From NCBI GenBank assembly GCA_963971305.1, contig OZ020308.1, positions 17,145,092 to 17,209,091 of the forward strand: a stretch of DNA of 64,000 bases. Direction: 5' to 3'. The notes under the pieces were generated by a model. That model was not told the origin of the DNA. It made no database searches and was given only the letters and a program-made list of their open reading frames with translations. The position numbers and the translations under genes are program-made. Origin of the DNA: Arcuatula senhousia. Lineage: Eukaryota; Mollusca; Bivalvia; Mytilida; Mytilidae. Positions 23,901 to 35,900 of this stretch are shown one piece after another (the stretch's first letter is position 1; each line of letters starts with the position of its first letter).

Positions 23901-26900
23901 ATAAATTTATGAGTATGTTCCCAATACGGTGGAAGATTTTTCTCACCTGACTTTTGAGATAAATTTGTGAGTATGTTCCCAGTATGGTAAAAGATTTGTT
24001 TCTTCACAGTCCCATTCTTTAATGTTATAATACTTGAGTACTCCAGGGAAAAAGTTGTCAATTTCTCGACTGATGTTCATAATGTATGAAACTCTGTAAA
24101 AAGATAACAAAACATTGAAACATTTAATAAAGATGTAAATATTTAAATTGTAAGTGAAAAAAATGTACCTTATTATTTATCTAATACATTTATATATTCT
24201 TAATATAATGTTTTATATTATGTTACATCCAAGCTAATAATAACTTGTGTTTAACAATTTTATTTTATTTTATTTTATCCTGATAAAAAAAGCTTATGAA
24301 CTTCACACTCCACACACATACTAATTACATTTTTGTACCATTGTTCATATTTTGTCTAATGCATCCACTTTCATTTTGATAGTTGTGTAAGTTAGTTTTA
24401 GGCTGTATTCTGCTCTACGATGATCATAAAACTTCTCAAATTTTGTCTTATGCTTGTATTTTCTTCAAATCAAAGCAATTAAATTCTAAAATTGGAAATC
24501 TTAATTCTTTAACTGCCTTTCCTTTTATATAGAAAAGGAAAATTTTAAACCAACATACAATAACTAGAGGCTCCCAGGAGCCTGAATCGCTCACCTGGTC
24601 CTTAAAGGATAATGGTCTCTTCTTTAATGGGTCAAGTCCCAACTTAGACACAACGGAGACTTTCCTGGGGCTAAATGAGCTGAACATTAAAGCAAGCCCT
24701 ACCTTTTCTCTATCTGCAATAGTTTTCATTCAATAGGGCAAAAAACATGAAAAAACACTATTTTTTACCTTAAAAAGGCCATTACTCCTATAAGGGCTTA
24801 TCTGACAACTTCATCCCTATTGAGACTTTTGTAAAGCTTAATGAGCTAAACATTTAAGCAAGCAACACCTTTTCTCTATCTGCAATAGTTTTTATTCTTT
24901 ATGGCAAAAACATGAAAAAACGCTATTTTTGACGCCAATAGGGCCATAACCCCTATTAGAGGTCATCTGACAACTTCAACCCAATTGAGACTTTTGTAGA
25001 GCTTAATGAGCTGAACATTTTAGCAGGCAACAGCTTTTCTCTATCTGCAATAGTTTTCATTCTACAGGGCAAAAACATGAAAAAACGCTATTTTTGACCT
25101 TAAAAGGGCCATAACCCCTATTAGGGGTCATCTGACAACTTCAACCCAATGGAGACTTTTGTAGAGCTTAATAAGCTGAACATTTTAACAGGCAACAGCT
25201 TTTCTCTATCTGCAATAGTTTTCATTCTATAGGGCAAAAACATGAAAAAACGCTATTTTTGACCTAAAAAGGGCCATAACCCCTAATAGGGGTCATCTGA
25301 CAGCTTCGACCCAATGGAGACTTTTGTAGAGCTTAATGAGCTAAACATTTAAGCAAGCAACACCTTTTCTCTATCTGCAATAGTTTTTATTCTTTAGGGC
25401 AAAAACATGATAAAACGCTATTTTTGACGCCAATAGGGCCATAACCCCTATTAGGGGTCATCTGACAACTTCAACCCAATTGAGACTTTTGTAGAGCTTA
25501 ATGAGCTGAACATTTTAGCAGGCAACAGCTTTTCTCTATCTGCAATAGTTTTCATTCTATAGGGCAAAAACATGAAAAAACGCTATTTTTTACCTTAAAA
25601 GGGCCATAACCCCTATTAGGGGTCATCTGACAACTTCAACCCAATGAAGACTTTTGTAGAGCTTAATGAGCTGAACATTTTAGCAGGCAACAGCTTTTCT
25701 CTATCTGCAATAGTTTTCATTCTATAGGGCAAAAACATGAAAAAACGCTATTTTTGACCTTAAAAGGGCCATAACCCCTATTAGGGGTCATCTGACAACT
25801 TCAACCCAATGAAGACTTTTGTAGAGCTTAATGAGCTGAACATTTAAGCAGGCAACAGCTTTTCTCTATCTGCAATAGTTTTCATTCTATAGGGCAAAAA
25901 CATGAAAAAACGCTATTTTTGACCTTAAAAGGGCCATAACCCCTATTAGGGGTCATCTGACAACTTCAACCCAATGGAGACTTTTGTAGAGCTTTTGATT
26001 CTAAAGAGCCTAAGATCCTACAGATTTTTTCTATCTGTTCTAGTTTTCAAGTTATAAGTCTTTGAATGTGATTTTACCCTATGTTCTATTTTTAGTAACA
26101 GCGGCCATGTTTGTTATCAAATCATAAAGCCGAACACAATTTTTAAACATCATGCCCTGATTAATACTTGGACCAAGTTTTGAAAAATTCCATTCAGTGG
26201 TTTCAGAGAAGAAGATTTTTGAAAAAGTAACGGACGATTTAGAATTTACCCATTTTTAGTGAGTTCTTCTATGTTTGAGGCATTCCATTCAGATCCTAGA
26301 TACAGATAATCTTTAATCTCTGTTGGAGAATCCATCTGACCCAGAATGAGTAACATCTGTTGGTCTATATAGCTCTTCCACTTGTCTAAATTCATGTTCA
26401 TCTGCTCTTCAAGCTTGCATCTCAGCTAAAAGTCAAATTTAGAGTATCTAGATGTAAATATCTTTAGAGTTTTGTTTGAGTAGAACAAATGGACTGTCAA
26501 ATAAATGAGTATATTGAACACTTTATTTTTCTCTAGTTCAACAGGCAAGACAAAATAAATCAACTGGTCAAAAAGTGATACAATAAGTTTTCAAGTTAAG
26601 ATGGGATAAATAAAGATATTATCAGGTCAGGTTATTATATCATATTAACTAATCTTTTAATTTTGAAATCAAAACAGTTTTTCTGTGGATTTTTTTTACT
26701 GTAAAGACATCTTTATAATAAATCTAGTCTAAAATTTATATATAATTTACATATTTAGCAGTAGCATCATCTAAGTCTTCTTTCATCATAACATTCTTTA
26801 ACTCTACAGAAATCCTCTTCAGAAAGGCCTTTTCCTCACTAAAATGAAAGTCAAATACATTGAAGATTTTATAAATGCATTTCTTCATGTGGCATATGAA

Positions 26901-29900
26901 TTGTATCCTTATATGTATTCTTGCAATTGAGTAATAAAGTTTCATGGGTATTTAACATATTCAAAGTGCACATATGCAGATGTCGAACACTGGCTCATTT
27001 TTATCCCAAAAATACAGCGTACAATAATAAATAGCACAAAAGCATATGATTGGTTGATATAAATAATTATTTGAGTAGATCAAGGAATATGCTTATGTAA
27101 ATATTAGCAAAGAAATTCTGACACTTTGAAGGATACATATGTAACAGGTATGGAACTAGAGGCTCCCAGGAGCCTGAATCGCTCACCTTGTATATGATGA
27201 TACTTATAAGCTGAATATTTTGCAAAGGACTGCTCTGTGGAATTATCAATTTTAATATTCTAAGGGAAACAACTCCTATCAAGAAAGGGTCTCATTAACC
27301 CCTTCCAGGTCAATGGGTCCCTCCCTCAAATAGACCATTAAAAATGAAAAGTGCAGTGTTATTGTTTGTAATTGTCAAAGTTTTATTGGATTAATAATGG
27401 AATCATGTGTACAATAAAATGAAACCTGAAGATTCACTTATTTTAAATATCTTTGATTCATCTTTGACAAGTGTATGAATTTTGTTTACATGGCTGTGTG
27501 AAAAGGCTCCATGTGGAAGACCGGAAAGCATGATAGAAAGCGTATTTTGAGCATTTTGTAAACAATCCAACTTTGCGAAAAAAGTAATCCTTGATGGTGA
27601 ATGTTTTATACCAGCATTAGACAGAAAACATTATTAGCTTCGCAATGATATATAACATGGGTACCATCTTACCTGTATTTGTGCAAGCAAAAATTTCAAA
27701 AATGCAGATTTTAAGCTGAAAATGAATGTGAACATCAAAAGGGTTATTTGAGACCTTAAGAATACAGCTTATTTGTGTCTTCTGTAGGCTATTCTGGTAG
27801 TTTCACAATGGTACCCCCTTTGTATTTTTTGCATATTGTCACTGTATTTACCCTAATACAGGAATAGAAATATTGTTTGATGCATATTTTTTTCCAAACC
27901 TCACTTTTAAACAGAAATTTAGGCTAGAACGTTTGAAAATAAAGAGATTTTCTTGCTAGCGACACAACAAAATGTTGATTATTCTATATGCTGATGCCTG
28001 TTTTTATTTTTTCATAGAGTTGTCTGCCTTTAGACCATTAAAATAAAGTCAATGCAACATTATTCTACCTATAAAAGAATGTTTTAATTGTGAGAAAGTG
28101 AATAGAGTAAAGTCTTATCCATTTAACGTAAAAAACTTTATGTGGCGTCAACTTTTTAAGGTTTTCTCATGGTATACCCCTATTTCAAATGCCCATAAAA
28201 TCAAAACCGCACAACTCTTTGGCTTGTACATGTATGAGGGCTTAATAAATTCCAAAAATGCTCCTCTTTTTATTTTCATATTCAAATATGATTATCTGGT
28301 GCATTGTGTTATTTTAAGGTCTCATTAACCCCTTCCAGGTCAATTGGTCCCTCGCTCAAATAGCCCATTATAATGAAAAGTGCAGTGTTATTGTTTGTAA
28401 TTGTCCAAGTTTTATTGGATTAATAATGGAATCATGTGTACAATAAAATGAAACCTGAAGATTCACTCATTTTAAATATCTTTGATTCATTTTTGACAAG
28501 TGTATGAATTTTGTTTACATGGCTGTGTGAAAAGGCTCCATGTGGAAGACCGGAAAGCATGATAGAAAGCGTATTTTGAGCATTTTGTAAACAATCCAAC
28601 TTTGCGAAAAAAGTAATCCTTGATGGTGAATGTTTTATACCAGCATTAGACAGAAAACATTATTAGCTTCGCAATGATATATAACATGTGTACCATCTTA
28701 CCCGTATTTGTGCAAGCAAAAATTTCAAAAATGCAGATTTTAAGCTGAAAATGAATGTGAACGTCAAAAGGGTTATTTGAGACCAAGGTCTTACAACTTT
28801 GATCCCATTACATAACTTTTAGATCTTTATGTGCTTTATGACATGCAATTTAAATTTTTCAAATATCTTGTATAGTTTTTCAAGATATTTGTCTAAATAG
28901 AGCAAAATTTGAAGGAGAAGAAAACAAGAAAAAGGGCAATAACTCCTACAAACATTGTCAGATCTTTTTCCAAACTTCAGGGCATGTAGATCTTGATGTG
29001 TTGATCACAATTACCCAAATAGAATTTTAATATCTGTTACCATTTTTGAGCAACTTGCAAAAAACTGTAATTTACCCTTATGTTCTATTTTTAGCCATGG
29101 CGGCCATGTTTTTTGTTGAATCAAAATTTCGAACAACAGTTTTGTAGACAACATACTACAGAATAACCCTGCCAAGTTTAATTACATTTGGCCAAGTGGT
29201 TTCAGAGAAGAAGATTTTTGAAAAGTTAATCAAAAAGCTGTGAAAATGGTCAATTTATACGATCGAAGGGGTATAACTCCTAAAGGAACCGTCCTACAAC
29301 TTTGACTCTGTTACAACTTTTGTAGATCTTGATGTGCTTAACCATATGCAATTTAAATTTTTCCAATATCTTGTATACTTTCAAGATATTGGTCTAAATA
29401 AGTGCAAAATTTGAAAAAAATCAAGAAAAAGGGCAATAACCCCTATAACGATTGTCAGATCTTCTTCAAAATTTCAGGGCAAATAGATCTTGATGTGTTG
29501 ATCACAATTACCCAAACAGAATTTTAATATCTGTTACCATTTTTGAGCAACTTGCAAAAAACTGTAATTTTCCCTTCAATCTATCAACACTAACCTCTAT
29601 ACTATCGCGCTAAGGATTGTGGGTAATATCCCCGAATTCGGGGATTGAATATCATTAAAATATTTCCCATGATCCTTAGCACGATAGTATAGAGGTCAGT
29701 GGTGATAGATTGATTTACCCTTATGTTCTATTTTAGCTATGGTGGCCATGTTTTTGCTTGAATCAAAATTTCGAACAATGTTTTTGTAGAGGACATACTA
29801 TAGAACAATCCTACCAAGTTTTATTACATTTGACTAGGCAGTTTCAGAGATGAAGATTTTTGAACAATTGAACGGCAGACAACGGACACCAAGTGATGGC

Positions 29901-32900
29901 AAAAACTCACATTGTCTTCGGCAAGGTGAGCTAAAAAAGCACCTTTGCAAACTGCTAACCTCTTCCTTCCTGCAATTAAGAAAAGATATGAAAACCAGGT
30001 TTAAAGGAAGATAACTTATTTCATCAAGGGGAGATAATAAACTTACTCATCCTCAGCAACTATCACAGGTTCCACTTTAAAGAACATTAAATCTTCAGTT
30101 GTATGCCTGTAATAATACATTAAACAAGTATAATATTATTCATTAAGAGACAGAAAATCATTTGGGAAAAATTATTTGTTTTGACTTTGTGTATTGTATT
30201 GTGAAATTTAAGAGATAATAACAAACTTCTCAAATGCAATTTTTTTATCTACTTTAAAAACATTATATGAAATAAACAGCAAAAATTCTTTCGTCAGGAA
30301 GACATAGTTTTACTATGACAAATAGGATGTCTTTCATTGATAATGTTTTACTGTTTTTGAATCTTCTGCATTGAAGTTCAGACATTTTGAAATGTGGTGG
30401 ACCTGCCTTTTGTCCAACAAAATTTGCTGAGGTCCAGCAAAAATTCTTTCTAATTACACTTGGATGAATAGGCATTAAAATGATTTAAAGTTTGAGGTCT
30501 GGCAAAACCAAACTTAATTTCAAAACCTCTGGAAGTTAGATCACTGTATTCCAATGTGGAATGTTACTTTGCCACTTATTTTTATAGGCTGTGTCATTTT
30601 CACTTATCTGCTAGCAAATCCTTTATGCTAGATCAAATATGTTTTTTCATCTACTCATTTTCTCATGTGCCCTTTTTTCCCCTTACCATTCATTGATCCT
30701 GGGAATGTCTGATGTTATACTAGTCTCGTAGTACGTCACCCACGTGTGGGACAGACCATTGTAGATATACCTGTTCTCCCTGGCTATCTTAACTAGTTTG
30801 TCCAGACTTTGTAGTGTGAACCTGGGAAAAATATTGTAAAATATGTTAAACTGTACAGATGATCATTAAAGATTCTTTGGCACAAAAAAAAAACAAAAAA
30901 CCCAAACCTTAATTTATGTTTGAATGTTTACACAAATGTGTACAGAGGCAAAATAATAAAGTATTAATATATTTAAGCATTATGCCAAAATTATGGAAAT
31001 GTATAACAAGTGTGGCCACTAAAAGTATGTCTCGCCTGCCGGCACCATCACTAAAATTAACTACCTAAGCTTTCATTTCTTGATATAAACATAAAAGGTG
31101 TCTGTATACCCAATATCAGATGCCTAGCTATTATACTATTCAAGCAATCCATTGTCCACACAAGTATTACAAAAAGTTTTCAGCCTGAAAAAAAGACCTA
31201 AGTTCACAGAGTCACTGGAGCGTAAAAATGGGGTCATGGTCACATGGCATGGTGACAGTTGTGTTAACCATAACTGCAACTGTCTGTATACCGAATATCA
31301 GATGCCTAGCTATTATAATTTTCCAGCAATTCATCGTCCACAAAAGTCTTACAAAAAAGTTTTTCGGCCTGAAAAAGACCTAAGTTCACAGAGTCACTAG
31401 AGCGTGAAAATTGGGTCAAGGTCACGCGGCATGGTGACAGTTGCGTAGACCATAACCTAAACTGTCTGTATACCTAATATCAGATGCCTAGCTATTATAA
31501 TTTTCCAGCAATTCATCGTCCACAAAAGTCTTACAAAAAAGTTTTTCGGCCTGAAAAAAGACCTAAGTTCACAGAGTTACTGGAGCGTGAAAATGGGGTC
31601 AGGGTCACAAGACATGGTGACAGTTGCATAGACCATAAACTGAACTGTCTGTATACCTAATATCAGATGCCTAGCTAATATACTTTTCCAGCAATTCATC
31701 GTCCACAAAAGTCTTACAAAAAAGTTTACAGCCTGAAAAAAGACCTAAGTTCACAGAGTCACTGAAACGTAAAAATGGGGTCAGGGTCACACGGCATGGT
31801 GACAGTTGCGTAGACCATACCCTGAACTGTCTGTATACCAAATATCAGATGCCTAGCTATTATACTTTTCAAGCAATTCATCGTCCACAAAAGTCTTACA
31901 AAAAAGTTTACGAAGCCGCCGCCGCTGCCGCCGGAAAGTAATACCTATGTCTCGTCTTCCGCGACTAATCGTCGCAGGCGAGACAAAAATGTTGAAATAA
32001 AATCTGCTATATATTTTTTTTTAACTTTCGTACAAAGATTTTTTAGTTCGTAAATGTATAGCCGTATTTTTGTGTTGAAATATCTATTTGAAAGAATACT
32101 AAAGCATTATTTTTCATAGATACTTTGAAATATAATTTGCTATACAGGATTTCTTCTGGTTTATTCATATTAAAAGTAAAGATCACAGGAGAAGAAATAA
32201 AGCTTATGGATCTGACAAATGCTAAGAATCACATGGCTAGTTGTCACATGATCAACATACTACATACCACATGACCTGTACAGTGACTGGTTTAAACATA
32301 TGTCTATTTCCACCGGCTTTTATACTGAAACCCCTAAAAGAAGGAAAAACATATTTTAAGTTGATTATCATATGTCAACATGTCTGAAGTTTTCATGAAA
32401 AAGTCAATCAACTGTGCCACTTTTTACAACATTAGTCTGCAAAGCATTAGATACAGGAAAATCTTTAAAAATTCTTTAACAATTTATGCAATCATAATAA
32501 AAATGTTCTAGCTATTGCAAAATATGCGTAATTTTTTATCAAACATCAGCAAACCTGTTCCAAATGCTTTCTAAATGGACCAAGATTAAAAAGACTTTGG
32601 GTAGGCCTATAATTGCTTGATTGTTTTTAAAACTTACCCGTCACCATCCAATGCTATTTCTGTATCAGCCCATATAGGCAGGACTAGCCCTATGGATGCC
32701 TGGTTAGTTTCGTCAAAGTCTATACCCAGTATGACAGATTCCTCTGTGTCCTGTTTACCCATACACGACACCACAGCCATGTATTTATGTCTTCCTTTAG
32801 CATTCATCTCCAATTTAACAGCCTAAAATACACATTGAAGTTTTTCCTTTAGTATCTTTATGCTACAAAATACCTTTTATGTCTAGTCATAAATTTTTAG

Positions 32901-35900
32901 TTCATAAAATAAATATAAGCATAAAGTTTTTAAGTGAAGATCTGTTAAAACGGTCATGTATTTCTAAATTTTCAGGGAAACCAAAAAATATGATTTTTAT
33001 CCTAATTACCTTATTGTCTGATGTATAAGGTGCTATTTTTTTCTGAACAGCTCTGGTGTTTTTAGTTGCTGTGGCTGCTCCTGAAGAATTTAAAATCTTT
33101 TTTTAGCATGTTGTTCTGTGACTTTTTCACAACTTTTGTGAATTGGGACTTACCACAGCTATAGTATCCTGACGTCTTAGTAAAGCTATCATAGACTCTA
33201 AATGTCTCTGGATGTCTCCTGAAAGCAAATTCAAGTTGCATTTATATTATGAAAGAATACATGAAATTATATATCTTTATTTTGTAGGTGTAGTACATGT
33301 AGAAAATAAACAAAGTTTGATCATTTCATTTTGTTTTTCTTTGTTTACACTTTGTATACCCTTGCATTTATCTTCTATTTAATATTTCAGCATTCAAGTT
33401 GGTAAATGTTTCATTTTTTAAATGGCTGCTATGTAATTATTTCATCTATAAAGTATTGCAGAAGTGTCTTTAAAGGGTAATATTGGCACTTTCTATCATT
33501 TGGCTTCTTATGTCATCATATGGCATCACCAAAAAAACTAGTGTTGACTGTGTTGGGGATGCCCAACACAAAAATATCTCCCAAACGTACGCATATTGTC
33601 ATTCTACCTAAATATTGACATAATATATTATTTTACCATCATATAAAACCCCTACATACCAAGATTTGTTGAGATTGAAACATTTTGACAAATTGCTCAT
33701 TTTTGAGCCTGAAATATCACATTTTCGTAAATAACTTGAAAACTGTAAATATCACTTAATTTTTTTTTCTATTTTATTGAAGGGCTCCTTTTGCTCTATT
33801 TACGAACAAAATTTCATAACCCTACACACCTTGGTTACCGAGATATTTGCAATGTCCTAAATTATGACCTTCTTCCTGTTTCCATGGAAACGGTAGCCAT
33901 TCTTAAAATTTTGATTTTCCAAGCACTCTTTTGAGTGCCACTCTATCACCATACAAAATTTCACTTCAATCCATTGAGTAGTTTTTGAGACACTGTGCGG
34001 GCAAGTTCCTGAGCGGAAGAATTTTTTAAAACCCTAGAGTAAAAACAATATATCTGTTGCCGTTTTCTTGGCCACAACATGGGCAGTCTCTTGATATTTT
34101 TCATGTAGCATATTTTTTTTTACCATCATCATGTTAAGTCACTCATACCAATCTCTTACTTTTTATATACACATCAAAAGCACCTGATTTTACTTTCAAC
34201 TTGAATTCAATTTGCATTAAATTCCCAGATTAAATTACTGGTTTGTGTGTTTGTCTTTTATATCTAACATGTCTACTGAATTTTTTGTATTTGTTTTCTT
34301 TTTGTTACTTGTGACATTCAAATGCCCCATAGGGCCATTGGTACTCCTATGCTTCTCAGTACTATACATACCATAGCTGTTTTTACAGATCTTCTTGGTA
34401 TATGTAGATTCTACATCATTCTGAGGCAGGATCAGAGCCGCACCTTTTACTGTGAAGTAACTCTCACTGAAACTATAGTAAAGAAAGAATATGTAGAATA
34501 TTTCTAACAATGTTTTATTTGAACTTCATACATGTACATGAGAGTTTCACCCTCAAGAAACATAACATATTCATAAGTACAGTATACAGTGTGGATTCAT
34601 GATATATTGATTCTGCGCCTGCAAACAAACAAATAAAAATATAAGAATTATATCTAATGGTTAATATTTCCAACATTGAAAAAACATTACGTTGTCTTAA
34701 TTCTCTTATTGAAATGGAAAAATTATTTATAGATTTGATTATAAACAGGAATACTGTGATTTGAAAGAAAGTTTAAATTGTATCCAATAAAAAATGTTTT
34801 TGATAAAAATATATGACAGGTCTGCCCCTTGCGCTTTATAGAGAAAAGATACGTTCTTTGTTATCATAGCACTTTTGATGCAGTTTAAAGACATCCCATA
34901 TCATTTGAGACAGGGAAAATAGTCATATAGGTACATTTTGTATTTTTACTGTATGTTTTAGTAAATTGAAAAATCATTTTTGTAATGTAAGTATTATATA
35001 CGTGTACCAAAGGAACATTAAACTCAAATACATGTAAATGTTTTCTTTTTTTAATTCATGTATATGAATACCCACAGCCAAAAAAGTACATTTCAGAAAG
35101 AAATACATACATGTAGCAAGTGAGAAAGAAAAGAAACCATCACCTTATGTGAAAGATACAAGCTTGTACATATCATCCAAAATGGTTATATTATGATTGG
35201 CTAAATTGTGAAAAAAATGTTACTTCTATTGAATGCCTGTTATTTTAAAAGATTTATAGTTCATTATGTGAAAAGCTTGTGTTACTGAAAATTTGCCATA
35301 ATTCAAATTCATATCTTACAATAAGTTACATCTTAAGTGAGAGTGGTTAGATTTTCCTATTAGTAATCATGTAAAATCAGATATAATATCCAAAATAATG
35401 GAAGCAAATGTCAAAGTTAAAACTATAAGTAAGAACTGTTAGATATCCTCATTAAGTACCAATAACATATAAGGCAAATGACCTACAGTTAAAGGAAATG
35501 GACAATTTCCTTAAAAGAGAATTATTTATTTTTATACTGCACAAAAGTGTATGACGATTGTCATCCTCGTGTAACTTTACTACTACAGTATGACTGATTT
35601 ACATTATTGGAGATGATTTTCAATGCCTGATTGACTGTTTATGATTTTATTGAATAGATACTTGTCACCACACCCTTTTGGCAAATGATCATGATTGTAT
35701 GGCATAAAGTGCATCAACGAGGTTTCTCGTATCAGAGTATTTAAATTAATGGCAACTACAAAAATGGACATGTATGACTTAGATTATCATTCAGAACCAT
35801 ATAACTGGATTTAATCCTATTTACAACTAAAAAAATTCAGGGGTACATGAAGATCTAGAAATTTGGAGATCATCAAGAAATTTTTTAAAGGGTGTTGGGA

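Larger units (their letters stand above)
27154..29938 (+). mobile_element. Second copy of the GGCTCCCAGGAGCC element, carrying nested insertions
   Basis: Starts aactagaggctcccaggagcc..gctcaccttg and ends caaggtgagctaaaa, so the ends are inverted repeats. Two diverged internal units share ctacaactttga, gggcaataac.cct, and aaaaaactgtaatttaccctt. Two younger insertions interrupt it: the paired 470-bp repeats (27288-28785) and a MITE (29577-29712). Confidence 0.75.

Noticed and set aside
24448..24729. 93-codon minus-strand frame
   Set aside because: Lies at the edge of the 165-bp tandem-core element and recurs in part at 27154; repeat-derived.
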